Part shown: positions 56,205 to 64,000 of the stretch, piece by piece | Numbering within the stretch: position 1 is the stretch's first letter | Layout: every line of letters begins with the position of its first letter | Notes under the pieces: generated by a model | Told to the model about the DNA's origin: nothing | What the model saw: the letters and a program-made list of their open reading frames with translations, nothing else | The model's database searches: none | DNA from: Caproiciproducens sp. CPB-2 | GTDB taxonomy: Bacteria; Bacillota; Clostridia; Oscillospirales; Acutalibacteraceae | Direction of reading: 5' to 3' | Length of the DNA stretch: 64,000 bases | Assembly: GCF_036287215.1 (NCBI RefSeq) | Contig: NZ_CP142860.1 | Coordinates: forward strand, 124,001 to 188,000 | Position numbers and translations under genes: made by a program

Positions 56205-56312
56205 CAACAACGATTCATATTTTCAAAATCGGAGATTTATAATAAATCTCATTGTGTTTGTGTTAAAACTATTATTACCGGCAACATAGCGGAATTTTGG
56301 AGGAAATATTTT

Positions 56313-56522
56313 ATGTTGATACTTGGAATTAATCGAATCTTGAATTGGCTTCAGATTACCACTGGTGGAAGAAGTTACACTTGCCCCACCAAAGAAATAA
56401 ATGGTAATTTATTCTTTAAGTTTAAAAATGAGTGGCATAGAGCAACCGATTATGTATCTGAACATACTATGGAGTTGATTTCTGAAGGCGGGGAGAATAT
56501 CTCTCGAAGATTTAAAAAGTAA
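56313..56522 (+). CDS. Small hypothetical protein behind the SIR2-HerA pair
   Basis: This 69-residue basic protein (MLILGINRILNWLQITTGGR at its start, NISRRFKK at its end) starts behind GGAGGAAATATTTT, 108 bp after herA. Its AT-rich composition matches the cargo, not the element core. It might be part of the cargo or an unrelated passenger; no family is recognised. Confidence 0.42.
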   Translation: MLILGINRILNWLQITTGGRSYTCPTKEINGNLFFKFKNEWHRATDYVSEHTMELISEGGENISRRFKK

Positions 56523-56679
56523 GTTGCTATCTGCATTACATGCTATCTTATGGCAATATCACAATTCCGATTTGTAGCGATGATTGCAGGACATAACATT
56601 GAGTTCTGCATTATGTTTATGCGGTACAATTTGGAGTTTCCTCCCCATTATCGCATCAAATTTTGAAAATCCTTCTACA

Positions 56680-56709
56680 TAGCCGATTGGTGTAAAAGCC
56701 AATCGGCTA
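56680..56709 (+). promoter_or_regulatory. Leader hairpin before the TOPRIM gene
   Basis: TAGCCGATTGG and CCAATCGGCTA form an 11-bp perfect stem around an 8-nt loop, 23 bp before the next start. It has no T-run and resembles the hairpin before parA. The rest of 56,523-56,732 holds no gene. Confidence 0.5.
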
Positions 56710-56732
56710 ATTTCATATCGGGAGGTGTTTTC

Positions 56733-57692
56733 ATGCCATATATCGATCCTGAGGTGATTTTGGAAGCCAAGCAAATGGACTTGCTGACTTATCTCCAAAA
56801 CTACGAGCCGAAGGAGCTTGTTCACTTTTCCGGCAACGTCTATTGCACCCGCACACACGACAGCTTGAAAATATCCAACGGCAAGTGGTGCTGGCACAGC
56901 CGGGGAATCGGCGGGCGCTCCGCGCTCGACTATCTCATCAAGGTAAACGGTATGAGCTTCACAGAAGCAGTGGAGCAGATCATGGGGCAGGCGGCAATCA
57001 AGCCGCCTGTTTTCATGCCCAAGGCACAAAAGCTATCAACCCCCTTTGCCCTCCCCCCGATGGACAAAAGCATTACGGAGGTCGAACGGTATCTAATGCA
57101 GCGCGGGATCAGCCGGGAGCTTATCCGCTATTGCGTCGACTCGCAGATTTTGTACCAAACCCGTAAGGGCGAATATTGTAATGCCGTCTTTGTGGGCTGC
57201 GATAAAGACAGAATCCCGCGCTATGCCAGTATTCGTGGAATTAGCGGCGACTTCAAGGGTGATGTAACCGGAAGCGACAAACGGTATTCTTTCGCCCTGC
57301 CAAACGGTGGTAAGAACCTGCACCTGTTTGAATCGGCCATTGATTTGCTTTCATTTGCAACACTTAAAGCAATTCAGCCTCAGCATGGTTATGACGGCGA
57401 TTTGCTTTCCCTTTCCGGCGTATATAAGCCGAAGCAGAATATTGAGGACAGCGCCCTGCCGCCTGCACTCACGCAGTACCTCAAAGGCCACCCGGAAATA
57501 TCCCACATTCATTTGCATCTGGATAACGACCTTGCGGGACGGCTTGCCACCAAAGCGATTGTGGCCGTTCTGCCAAATCGGTACGCTGTGACGGACGAGC
57601 CGCCCCCCTCCGGCAAGGACTATAACGACTACCTGTGTGACTGCTTGAATTTGCCCCGAACACATGTCAAAGAAAGGAACTATGCACGATGA
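56733..57692 (+). CDS. DUF3991/TOPRIM-domain protein (primase-like)
   Basis: The N-terminal zinc-finger-like region (VYCTRTHDSLKISNGKWCWH, GGRSALDYLIKV) recalls CHC2 primase domains. It is followed by DUF3991 and a TOPRIM fold (LHLFESAIDLLSFATL for the Glu; IHLHLDNDLAGR for the DxD). This is the usual 319-residue form in Tn1549-like elements, likely acting on single-stranded element DNA in replication or transfer. It begins after GGGAGGTG, and its stop overlaps the next gene. Confidence 0.82.
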   Translation: MPYIDPEVILEAKQMDLLTYLQNYEPKELVHFSGNVYCTRTHDSLKISNGKWCWHSRGIGGRSALDYLIKVNGMSFTEAVEQIMGQAAIKPPVFMPKAQKLSTPFALPPMDKSITEVERYLMQRGISRELIRYCVDSQILYQTRKGEYCNAVFVGCDKDRIPRYASIRGISGDFKGDVTGSDKRYSFALPNGGKNLHLFESAIDLLSFATLKAIQPQHGYDGDLLSLSGVYKPKQNIEDSALPPALTQYLKGHPEISHIHLHLDNDLAGRLATKAIVAVLPNRYAVTDEPPPSGKDYNDYLCDCLNLPRTHVKERNYAR

Positions 57693-57874
57693 AAGAGTAT
57701 GAAGTTCAGATTAGAGAATCCCTTTCCATGACCGTGACGGTTGAAGCCGAAAGTGCATTACAGGCGCGGGAGCTTGTAGAGCGCCAATGGAAAAACGGCG
57801 AATATGTTTTAGACGCCGATCATTTTCAAGGCGTGGCTTTTACTGTTCCAGCAAGGCGCAGCCGTGAACGTTGA
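57689..57874 (+). CDS. DpnD/PcfM-family protein
   Basis: This 61-residue protein, MKEYEVQIRESLSMTVTVEA at its start and VLDADHFQGVAF near its end, matches the short DpnD/PcfM family of conjugative elements. It overlaps the TOPRIM gene by ATGA and another short frame at its end. The role is unknown; homologues lie beside transfer genes in pCF10-like systems. Confidence 0.8.
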   Translation: MKEYEVQIRESLSMTVTVEAESALQARELVERQWKNGEYVLDADHFQGVAFTVPARRSRER

Positions 57875-58001
57875 CCGCTCCCTTTTCCGGCTGGTGAGCC
57901 TTTGGAAGATCGAGCTTTCGGAAATGCACTATACCAGCAAGCATCGCCTTTGGATAGCCATTCGGCTGCCAAACGCACTTGTTAGGGGCGGCCGCCCCTA
58001 A
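57864..58001 (+). CDS. Short overlapping ORF before mobC
   Basis: A 45-codon frame from a GTG reads VNVDRSLFRLVSLWKIELSE, MHYTSKHRLWIAIRLPNAL, then VRGGRP. It overlaps the pcfM-like gene by 11 bp and stops inside the palindrome at 57,982. The even amphipathic composition suggests real coding, but no ribosome site is clear and no family is recognised. Confidence 0.38.
   Translation: MNVDRSLFRLVSLWKIELSEMHYTSKHRLWIAIRLPNALVRGGRP
57982..58001. promoter_or_regulatory. 20-bp perfect palindrome upstream of the mob genes (oriT candidate)
   Basis: TTAGGGGCGG is followed directly by its reverse complement CCGCCCCTAA, 25 bp before mobC. Inverted repeats beside relaxase genes commonly mark the transfer origin, but the nick site cannot be named from sequence. 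Confidence 0.45.
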
Positions 58002-58026
58002 TACCCCTCTGTGAAAGGATGAGTTT

Positions 58027-58356
58027 ATGAGAAAACGAAACATTCAGATTATCACGCGCCTTAATAAAGACGAACACCAGCAATTCCAAAAGCGGGTTAA
58101 AAAATCAGGCTTGTCGCAGGAGGCGTATGTCCGTCATTTGATTAACGGCCTCGTCCCCACCGACGCGCCTCCCCCCGATTATTACTCCATGATGAGAGAG
58201 CTGCACGCCATCGGTACAAACCTCAATCAGATAGCGCAGAAAGCCCATGCGTTAGGTGCGATTGACACAAGGCGGTATGACGAGAACGCCGACCTGCTGC
58301 ACAAAACCGTGGTTGAAATCACAAACGCCGTCATGCTTCCCCGGCGAATGGAATAA
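58027..58356 (+). CDS. mobC: MobC-type relaxosome accessory protein
   Basis: This 109-residue protein combines a ribbon-helix-helix-like start (RNIQIITRLNKDEHQQFQKR, SGLSQEAYVRHLINGLVP) with the MobC core ELHAIGTNLNQIAQKAHALG. MobC proteins bind oriT and help the relaxase nick it. Its stop overlaps the relaxase start by one base, so the two are co-translated. Confidence 0.88.
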   Translation: MRKRNIQIITRLNKDEHQQFQKRVKKSGLSQEAYVRHLINGLVPTDAPPPDYYSMMRELHAIGTNLNQIAQKAHALGAIDTRRYDENADLLHKTVVEITNAVMLPRRME

Positions 58357-59771
58357 TGGCCTACACCTCTATCTGGAGCGTTAAAGGCTGGCTTGGCAAG
58401 GTGGTGATTTACGCTGAAAATCCCGATAAGACCGAAAACCCCGCCTACTTTGAAAAACAGGGCATGACGGCGGAGCAGGCACAGGGGCTTTCGGATGTGA
58501 TCGACTATGCCGCGCAGAGCCGAAAAACGGAGCTGACCGACGAGAGCGCCGAAATCCTCCGGCACTATGTCACAGGGATTAACTGTTCCCCCGAAACCGC
58601 CCGCGATGAGATGATGGCGGCAAAAAAGAAATTCGGCAAGGAGGACGGCGTTGTCGCCTATCACGGCATACAGTCCTTCGCTCCCGGCGAGATTGACCCG
58701 GATACCGCCCATGAAATCGGCGTAAAGCTGGCACGGCAGCTTTGGGGCGACAAATATCAGGTTCTCGTTACCACCCATTTGGATAAGGCCAGCCACCTCC
58801 ACTCCCATTTTGTAGTCAACACCGTTTCGTGGGTGGACGGCATCCGCTATCACCGCACCGAACGGGATTACTACAATATGCAAATCGAATCCGACAAGCT
58901 CTGCCGGGAATACGGCCTTTCGGTGATTGAAGAACCAAAGCGCGGCAAATCCAAGCATTACGGCGAATGGCAGGCCGAAAAGAACAATAAGCCGACCTAC
59001 CGCTCTTTGCTTAAAGCGGATGTTGACCTGGCGATTGCGCAGTCCATGACCGAACGGCAGTTTTGGGACGCCATCAAAAAGATGGGCTACCATGTGAAAT
59101 ACGGGCAGGACATCACCCTGCGCCCGGAGGGGAAGGATCGGGGCTTGAAGCTGCTGCGGAACTTTGGCGAGGATTACTCCATCGGCGGAATCCGCAAGCG
59201 GATATTGGCAAACACCCGCCCGCAGCGGCGAATTGTTCCGGCAGATCCGCCGCCGAAACAGCTTCGTTTTGTCGGAAAATTGAACAAGGCAAGACGGATT
59301 ACAGGGCTTCGCGCCCTGTATTTTTCTTACCTGTATAAAATGGGCGTTCTGCCTAAGCACAGAGAACCGAACCCCAAGCGGGTATATTTCCTCTTCCGGG
59401 AGGACATCCGCTTCATCCAAAACATCTCACGGGAAACACGGCTGTTGGTGAAGCACGGCATTGACACCGCCGAGCAACTGGCCGCCCATAAGGACAGTCT
59501 GACGCAGCAGGTCATTTCTCTATCCTCTGCCCGAAAGCATCTGCGCTATCAGACTCGTAGCATCGGAGATGAGGGTAAACTGGCGGAGGTCAAAACCGAG
59601 ATTGCCAGCCTGTCACAGCAGATTGCAGGGTTACGAAAGGAGGTGAGGCTATGTGAGGATATAGATAGGCGGTCTGTGGATATGAAAGAAAAAATCCGCA
59701 TTGCCGCAGAAGAAGAAAAATCCAACGGAAAGGAGAGCAAACAACATGAATCAGTCAGGGGACGCCGCTGA
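58356..59771 (+). CDS. MOBP-type relaxase
   Basis: The 471-residue relaxase shows the metal-binding triad in THLDKASHLHSHFVVNT (HxDxxxHxHF), preceded by YHGIQSFAPGEI, characteristic of MobA/MobL-like MOBP enzymes. An upstream Tyr (for example AYTSIW or VVIYAEN) should attack the DNA. The C-terminal about 130 residues are coiled-coil (QQVISLSSARKHLRYQTRSI onward). The enzyme starts conjugation by nicking oriT and leading the strand out. It overlaps PcfB by 26 bp. Confidence 0.9.
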   Translation: MAYTSIWSVKGWLGKVVIYAENPDKTENPAYFEKQGMTAEQAQGLSDVIDYAAQSRKTELTDESAEILRHYVTGINCSPETARDEMMAAKKKFGKEDGVVAYHGIQSFAPGEIDPDTAHEIGVKLARQLWGDKYQVLVTTHLDKASHLHSHFVVNTVSWVDGIRYHRTERDYYNMQIESDKLCREYGLSVIEEPKRGKSKHYGEWQAEKNNKPTYRSLLKADVDLAIAQSMTERQFWDAIKKMGYHVKYGQDITLRPEGKDRGLKLLRNFGEDYSIGGIRKRILANTRPQRRIVPADPPPKQLRFVGKLNKARRITGLRALYFSYLYKMGVLPKHREPNPKRVYFLFREDIRFIQNISRETRLLVKHGIDTAEQLAAHKDSLTQQVISLSSARKHLRYQTRSIGDEGKLAEVKTEIASLSQQIAGLRKEVRLCEDIDRRSVDMKEKIRIAAEEEKSNGKESKQHESVRGRR

Positions 59772-60603
59772 ACAGATTGTGCGCATGAGTTTGGAGGGCG
59801 TTGAGGTTGCCGCCAAAATTACAGGCTCGGCGGCAAAGGAAATCGCCACTTTCCTTGTGGCGGCATTGAAAAGCAAAGACAGCAAGCTGAAGCTAAAGGG
59901 CAAGGCGCGTATGACCTCCATGCTGAAATCCGGCAAGGCTTTGGAGATTTTTTCGGTCAAGGACAGCGATTTACAGAAATTTGCCCAGGGCGCAAAGCAG
60001 TACGGCATTGTCTACTGTGTTTTGCGGAACAGGAAAAACTCGCCGGACGGCTTGTGCGACATCATGGTGAAAGCCGATGATGCGCCGAGAATCAGCCGTT
60101 TGGTGGAACGCTTCAAATTTGCCACGGTAGACAAGGCGAAAATCGAAAGCACACTTGTCAAATCTCAAGCTGAAAAAGCGCAGGCCGCAGGACAGCCCAC
60201 GCTGGACAAAAACGACACCGAGAAATTGCTGGACGATTTACTCGGAACCCCGGAGGGCAAGCCTGCGCCCGACACACCGGAAACCGTCAAAGCGGAGCCG
60301 GATAAAACCGCCGCACAGGAGGCTCCGGCAAAGCAAAACCCCGATGCGGCAAAGGCGGAGAAACCCCTTCCGTCCGAGCCTACCTCCGAGAGCAGAAGAA
60401 ACTCCGCAAAGGGTACTTTGAGTAAGCCGTCTGTGAAAGAGGAAATCCGGGAAATCAGGGCGGCGAGGGCGAAGCAGGAGGCGGATGCACCGAAGCGGGA
60501 TGAAAAGGCGGCTGCGGACAGGCCGAAATCGCAGACGACCACCCACAAGCAGCCGCAGCCCGGCGGTAAATCCAAATCGAAAAAACCGAAAGAGAGGGCT
60601 TAA
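59746..60603 (+). CDS. PcfB/DUF3801-family protein
   Basis: The N-terminal 140 residues form the DUF3801 domain (MNQSGDAAEQIVRMSLEGVE, KSGKALEIFSVKDSDLQKFA, YGIVYCVLRNRK). The C-terminal half is a low-complexity Ala/Lys/Pro/Glu-rich tail, probably unstructured. In pCF10 the homologue PcfB is associated with the coupling protein and relaxosome. The ATG at 59,746 lies inside the relaxase gene behind AAAGGAG. Confidence 0.84.
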   Translation: MNQSGDAAEQIVRMSLEGVEVAAKITGSAAKEIATFLVAALKSKDSKLKLKGKARMTSMLKSGKALEIFSVKDSDLQKFAQGAKQYGIVYCVLRNRKNSPDGLCDIMVKADDAPRISRLVERFKFATVDKAKIESTLVKSQAEKAQAAGQPTLDKNDTEKLLDDLLGTPEGKPAPDTPETVKAEPDKTAAQEAPAKQNPDAAKAEKPLPSEPTSESRRNSAKGTLSKPSVKEEIREIRAARAKQEADAPKRDEKAAADRPKSQTTTHKQPQPGGKSKSKKPKERA

Positions 60604-60605
60604 TT

Positions 60606-61487
60606 ATGGCAAATTTTGATGATTTATTGACCAGCATCCCCACCGAGGAACCTGCGCCGCAGCTTTCTAAAGAGGAATATGCGGCGAAGAAAAAGGCCGA
60701 ACGGGAGGAAGTGTTTGCGCAGTCCGACCAGACCGCCCTTGAGGTGGCGGGCGACGGCGGTAAATTTGCGCAGTTTCTTGACCTTCAGGCCCGCCTTGAC
60801 CGTTACAGCGCAGTCAACGCCCTGCTGACCTTTGCAAAAGATCCGGGCGCTTCACGGCTTGGGAGCTTCGACTACTGGAAACGGCAGAATTGCTCCGTCA
60901 AGCCGGGACAGACGGCCATCGCCATTTTAGAGCCGCAAGAGTACACCAAAGATGACGGAACGCCGGGAATGGGATACGCTGTGCGCAAGGTGTTCGACAT
61001 CTCACAGGTGGACACCCGCAAACTGAGAAACGCCCCGCCTCACCACTATACCGAACGTCAGATTTTGGGGGCGCTCATTTCCAAGTATCCGATGAAAATT
61101 ATCGGAGTGGACGACTTGCCCGACAACCTTGGAGCAATGACCAGCCCCGATGGTGATATTCTCGTTCGCAAAGGCATGGAGTTTTCCGATACTTTCCGCG
61201 CCGTGGCATATGAGATGGCTGGCGCTGAGTTGGCTACCGATCCCCAATTGTCGCCGGAACAAGAATTTTGCGCCTATTCCGCAACCTATCTGCTTTGCAG
61301 GAAATACGGCGTAGAAACACGAGAGTTCAATTTTGACAAGGTGGGCGGCGTATTCGACGGCATGGACGCACAGGAAATCAAAGGCGAGCTTGCACAAATC
61401 CGCGACGCCGCCGAGAATATCTCCGGGCGCATGGAACGGCAACTTGAAGCGCAGCAAAGGACGGCGAAAAATCAGAATGTGAGGTAA
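60606..61487 (+). CDS. ArdC-like/ssDNA-binding conserved element protein
   Basis: This 293-residue protein has KFAQFLDLQARLDRYSAVNA, SFDYWKRQNCSVKPGQTAIA and ILEPQEYTKDDG, a layout like the N-terminal single-strand-binding domain of ArdC antirestriction proteins. VAYEMAGAELATDPQ follows, where an HExxH metal site would be expected but is not present. It starts 3 bp after the PcfB stop. A role in protecting entering DNA is an inference from the domain. Confidence 0.72.
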   Translation: MANFDDLLTSIPTEEPAPQLSKEEYAAKKKAEREEVFAQSDQTALEVAGDGGKFAQFLDLQARLDRYSAVNALLTFAKDPGASRLGSFDYWKRQNCSVKPGQTAIAILEPQEYTKDDGTPGMGYAVRKVFDISQVDTRKLRNAPPHHYTERQILGALISKYPMKIIGVDDLPDNLGAMTSPDGDILVRKGMEFSDTFRAVAYEMAGAELATDPQLSPEQEFCAYSATYLLCRKYGVETREFNFDKVGGVFDGMDAQEIKGELAQIRDAAENISGRMERQLEAQQRTAKNQNVR

Positions 61488-61493
61488 TGACCT

Positions 61494-61679
61494 ATGAAAG
61501 AGGAAAAGCGTATTGTTGCTCTCGACGATTACGAGGAGGGTGCGGTCATTACTGCTTTGAACGATATGCGTAACAAGGAAATTGCGGAAGAAAATCCTAC
61601 CGATTTCGTGGATGAGCTCATGCTCAAAATCCTGCACGCTCCTCTGAAGAAAGCGAGGGGGCGTGATGAGGCGAGATAG
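61494..61679 (+). CDS. Small conserved element protein (61 aa)
   Basis: This acidic, helical 61-residue protein (VALDDYEEGAVITALNDMRN, KILHAPLKKARGRDEAR) starts 7 bp after the ArdC-like gene and overlaps the coupling-protein gene by 14 bp. No family is recognised, but the position just before virD4 is conserved in such elements. Confidence 0.65.
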   Translation: MKEEKRIVALDDYEEGAVITALNDMRNKEIAEENPTDFVDELMLKILHAPLKKARGRDEAR

Positions 61680-63459
61680 TCCAAAACAAACCCTTATCCT
61701 GGCGGCGTTCGGCTTAGTCCCAGTGGTATGGGCGGCTCTCCTTACCGCCCCCTCCGTGGCGGGAGGTCTGCCCGAAATTTTGCAAAACCTGACGGCGGCG
61801 TTAAACAATCCATTCAAAATACAGTGGTGCGGGGACAGCATAAAAGCTGTCCTCTTTTTTATTGCCGCCTATGGTATGGCAATCGGCATTTACCTTTCCA
61901 CCCGGCGCAATACCCGCCCACGGGAGGAACACGGCAGCGCCAAATGGGGCGAGGCTGCCGTCATAAACCGCAAATATGCCGACAAGCGATTTTGCGAAAA
62001 TAAGATTTTAACCCAAAATGTCCGAATCGGCTTTGATACACGGAAGCACCGCCGCAATCTCAATGTCCTTGTGTGCGGCGGTTCCGGCGCAGGCAAGACC
62101 CGTTTCTACTGCAAGCCCAACGCCATGAACTGCAACAGCAGCATGGTGATTTTAGACCCCAAGGGGGAAATCACCCGCGATACGGGGCATTTGCTCAAGG
62201 CGAAAGGCATGGAGGTCAAGGTGCTTGACCTTATCAATATGTGGCGTTCCCATTGCTACAACCCCTTTGTCTATCTCAAAGAGGACAACGATGCGCAAAG
62301 GCTTGTCACCAACCTGTTCAAAAGCACCACGCCCAAAGGGGCGCAGACCCAAGACCCGTTTTGGGATACGGCGGCATCCATGCTTCTGCTTGCCCTCGTC
62401 TTCTATCTGAAATACGAGGCCCCGCCCGATGAGCAGAATTTTCCGATGGTGATGGAAATGCTCCGGGCGGGTGAGGTGCGGGAAGATGACGACAGCTATC
62501 AATCGCCTCTTGACGAACTCTTTGACCGCCTGGAAATGCGAAGCCCAGACCACATCGCAGTCAAGTATTACCGCGACTATCGTTCCGGCAGTGCCAAAAC
62601 CCTTAAATCCATTCAAATCACTCTGGCGGCGCGTCTTGAAAAGTTTAATCTTGAAAGCCTTGCCGCCCTCACCGCAACCGACGAACTGGATTTAGGGAGC
62701 ATTGGCGAGAAAAAGACGGCGTTGTTCATCATCATTCCCGATAACGACAGCAGCTTTAACTTTCTCGTTTCCATTCTCTACACGCAACTCTTTCAGCAGC
62801 TCTTTTATTCCGCCGACCACAAGCACGGCGGCTCATTGCCCGTTCACGTCCATTTTCTGATGGACGAATTTGCCAACGTGAGCTTACCAGACGATTTCGA
62901 CAAAATTTTGTCCGTCATGAGGTCACGTTCGGTTTCGGTATCCATTGTCCTGCAAAATATGGCTCAGCTAAAGGCTTTGTTCGAGAAACAATGGGAGTCC
63001 ATCGTGGGTAACTGCGACGAATTTCTCTACCTGGGCGGAAATGAACAATCGACGCACAAATATGTTTCCGAGCTTCTTGGAAAAGAAACTTTGGACACAA
63101 ACACTTATGGAAAATCCACAGGGCGTAACGGAAATTACAGCACAAACTACCAAATCAGCGGACGGGAACTCCTGACCCCTGACGAGGTGCGGATGCTCGA
63201 TAACCGCTACGCCCTGCTATTCATACGCGGCGAACGCCCGATTTTGGATGACAAGTTTGACATCCTGCGTCATCCGAACGTAGGCGGTACGACGGACGGC
63301 AAGGCCGAGGCATTCCGTCACGGCGAAGTTACGGAATCGGTTGCTACCCTTGTTTTTGACGAGGACATTGACCCGGTGAGGCTGTCGGAAATCCAAATTA
63401 CGGACAACGAAGCATATGAGCTTCTGTCCGAAGAAGATGTAGAAAATCTGTTTAACTAA
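61666..63459 (+). CDS. VirD4/TraG-type conjugal coupling protein
   Basis: This 597-residue ATPase of the type IV coupling family has two N-terminal membrane segments (LILAAFGLVPVVWAALLTAP and AVLFFIAAYGMAIGIYLS), Walker A CGGSGAGKTR, Walker B HFLMDEFANV and the motif SIVLQNMAQLKALFEKQW. It links the relaxase-DNA complex to the secretion channel. The ATG at 61,666 is one codon after a GTG. The order MobC-relaxase-PcfB-ArdC-VirD4 is typical of Tn1549-like transfer modules. Confidence 0.92.
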   Translation: MRRDSPKQTLILAAFGLVPVVWAALLTAPSVAGGLPEILQNLTAALNNPFKIQWCGDSIKAVLFFIAAYGMAIGIYLSTRRNTRPREEHGSAKWGEAAVINRKYADKRFCENKILTQNVRIGFDTRKHRRNLNVLVCGGSGAGKTRFYCKPNAMNCNSSMVILDPKGEITRDTGHLLKAKGMEVKVLDLINMWRSHCYNPFVYLKEDNDAQRLVTNLFKSTTPKGAQTQDPFWDTAASMLLLALVFYLKYEAPPDEQNFPMVMEMLRAGEVREDDDSYQSPLDELFDRLEMRSPDHIAVKYYRDYRSGSAKTLKSIQITLAARLEKFNLESLAALTATDELDLGSIGEKKTALFIIIPDNDSSFNFLVSILYTQLFQQLFYSADHKHGGSLPVHVHFLMDEFANVSLPDDFDKILSVMRSRSVSVSIVLQNMAQLKALFEKQWESIVGNCDEFLYLGGNEQSTHKYVSELLGKETLDTNTYGKSTGRNGNYSTNYQISGRELLTPDEVRMLDNRYALLFIRGERPILDDKFDILRHPNVGGTTDGKAEAFRHGEVTESVATLVFDEDIDPVRLSEIQITDNEAYELLSEEDVENLFN

Positions 63460-63476
63460 TAAGGAGGATGTATTCC

Positions 63477-63836
63477 ATGAAGAAAAACAACAAATACAAT
63501 AAATCCACCTATAAGCTGCCCATGACGGGCGGTGTTAAGAAAGGCTTTCGTGCCTATGCCTGCGCTGTGCTTGCCCTTGCGGTCATGATGAGTTTTGCCG
63601 TTCCCGCATTTGCGGCAAGCGACGACCCGATTCAAGTGGTCAACAACCTATCCGATTTCATTTTCGGCTTGATAAGGGCGATCGGCTTAATCCTGCTCGG
63701 CTTTGGTATCGTGCAGGTGGGCCTGTCGCTCAAAAGCCACGACCCGAGCCAGAGGGCGAACGGCTTTATGACGTTGGCAGGGGGCGTAATTATAACTTTT
63801 GCCAAAGAGATTTTGAATCTCATTACGGGAGCGTGA
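63477..63836 (+). CDS. Maff2-family pilin-like membrane protein
   Basis: This 119-residue protein has a signal peptide (AYACAVLALAVMMSFAVPAF ending AFAA) and then two hydrophobic segments (FIFGLIRAIGLILLGFGIVQ, FMTLAGGVIITFAKEILNLI). This resembles VirB2/TrbC-type pilin subunits and the Maff2 family. The ATG at 63,477 has AAGGAGG 9 nt upstream; one three codons earlier is too close to that site. It would be a structural part of the transfer channel. Confidence 0.85.
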   Translation: MKKNNKYNKSTYKLPMTGGVKKGFRAYACAVLALAVMMSFAVPAFAASDDPIQVVNNLSDFIFGLIRAIGLILLGFGIVQVGLSLKSHDPSQRANGFMTLAGGVIITFAKEILNLITGA

Positions 63837-63841
63837 GCGCC

Positions 63842-64000
63842 ATGCAGGAGTATATCGAAAAATGCGAGTGCTTCATTCATTCGCTCAAACAGGGTGAGAA
63901 AAATGTGCTGGCCGAAGCCACCATCATCAAACGCCTGGGCGACAACGACTATCTTTCCGACTACAACGGCGTGAAGTGCCACGCCATATTCAATCCCTTT
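63842..64000 (+). CDS. Conserved element protein, partial at window edge
   Basis: An ATG 6 bp after the Maff2 stop opens MQEYIEKCECFIHSLKQGEK, then LAEATIIKRLGDNDYLSDYN, and is still open at the edge. The frame agrees with small soluble proteins found next to Maff2 in Tn1549-like elements. Nothing more can be said from 53 residues. Confidence 0.7.
   Translation, partial: MQEYIEKCECFIHSLKQGEKNVLAEATIIKRLGDNDYLSDYNGVKCHAIFNPF

Larger units (their letters stand above)
35210..64000 (+). mobile_element. Tn1549-like integrative and conjugative element (right end outside window)
   Basis: Nearly all genes from 35.5 kb read on the plus strand and follow the conserved order of Tn1549/CTn-type elements: HTH proteins, ParA/ParB, conserved accessory proteins, methylase-helicase, TOPRIM protein, PcfM, MobC, MOBP relaxase, PcfB, ArdC-like, VirD4 and Maff2. 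Two insertions break the order: a group II intron and a SIR2-HerA cargo pair. The left end is placed at the tRNA-Ser fragment. No intact integrase is inside the window, so it may lie beyond the right edge. Confidence 0.85.

Noticed and set aside
35210..64000. ParA/ParB region as a plasmid integrated or misassembled
   Set aside because: The surrounding genes follow the order of integrative conjugative elements, and no replication initiator gene is visible.

Overview
The window looks like a chromosome segment from a low-to-mid GC anaerobic Firmicute, class Clostridia, probably Oscillospirales/Ruminococcaceae-like. The grounds are AGGAGG-type ribosome sites, TTGACA-17-TATAAT-like promoters, an Opp lipoprotein with a short Ser/Ala linker, and a Tn1549-like conjugative module of the kind common in gut Clostridia. 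No species can be named from sequence alone.

Region 1 (1-31.6 kb) is chromosomal. It holds an oligopeptide uptake operon (oppABCDF plus a transglutaminase-like gene, minus strand) facing a divergent ROK repressor, with two matching 21-bp operators between them. Next come a LUD-domain protein, a ClC Cl-/H+ antiporter, an XRE regulator overlapping peptide deformylase, a VOC protein, an XRE-TPR regulator and rsgA. A long irregular hairpin RNA upstream of rsgA resembles 6S RNA. It is followed by feoA-feoB with a tiny membrane peptide and a DtxR-type regulator. A patch of decayed genes (18.7-20.2 kb) precedes a TetR regulator with a two-gene ABC exporter-type transporter. The rest is a second deformylase-like gene coupled to yaaA, an ABC-exporter remnant, a GGDEF protein with a four-cysteine motif, a MerR/GyrI-like regulator, three translationally coupled methyltransferases and a frameshifted GyrI-like gene.

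Region 2 (about 31.6-35.2 kb) is mobile-element debris: a DUF1016 protein, a DUF4314 protein, a serine recombinase lacking its catalytic N-terminus and a tyrosine integrase lacking its N-terminus. The two recombinase fragments meet head to head at 34,620-34,631. Just beyond is the 3' half of a tRNA-Ser(CGA) gene (minus strand), which looks like an attachment-site duplicate.

Region 3 (35.2-64 kb, running off the window) is an integrative and conjugative element. It carries two HTH proteins, ParA/ParB, accessory conserved proteins, a very large methylase-helicase, a TOPRIM protein, PcfM, MobC, a MOBP relaxase, PcfB, an ArdC-like protein, the VirD4 coupling protein and the Maff2 pilin-like protein. 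The methylase-helicase is split by a group II intron (48,928-51,643) whose removal restores the frame exactly. Its low-complexity linker also encodes a complete TnpV protein in another frame. An AT-richer cargo pair, SIR2-like plus HerA-like ATPase (53.2-56.2 kb), sits between core genes and matches the architecture of known SIR2-HerA anti-phage systems.

The most notable items are the SIR2-HerA cargo, the dual-coding tnpV, the intron in a helicase motif, the 6S-like RNA, the covarying dispersed palindrome and the paired operator sets.
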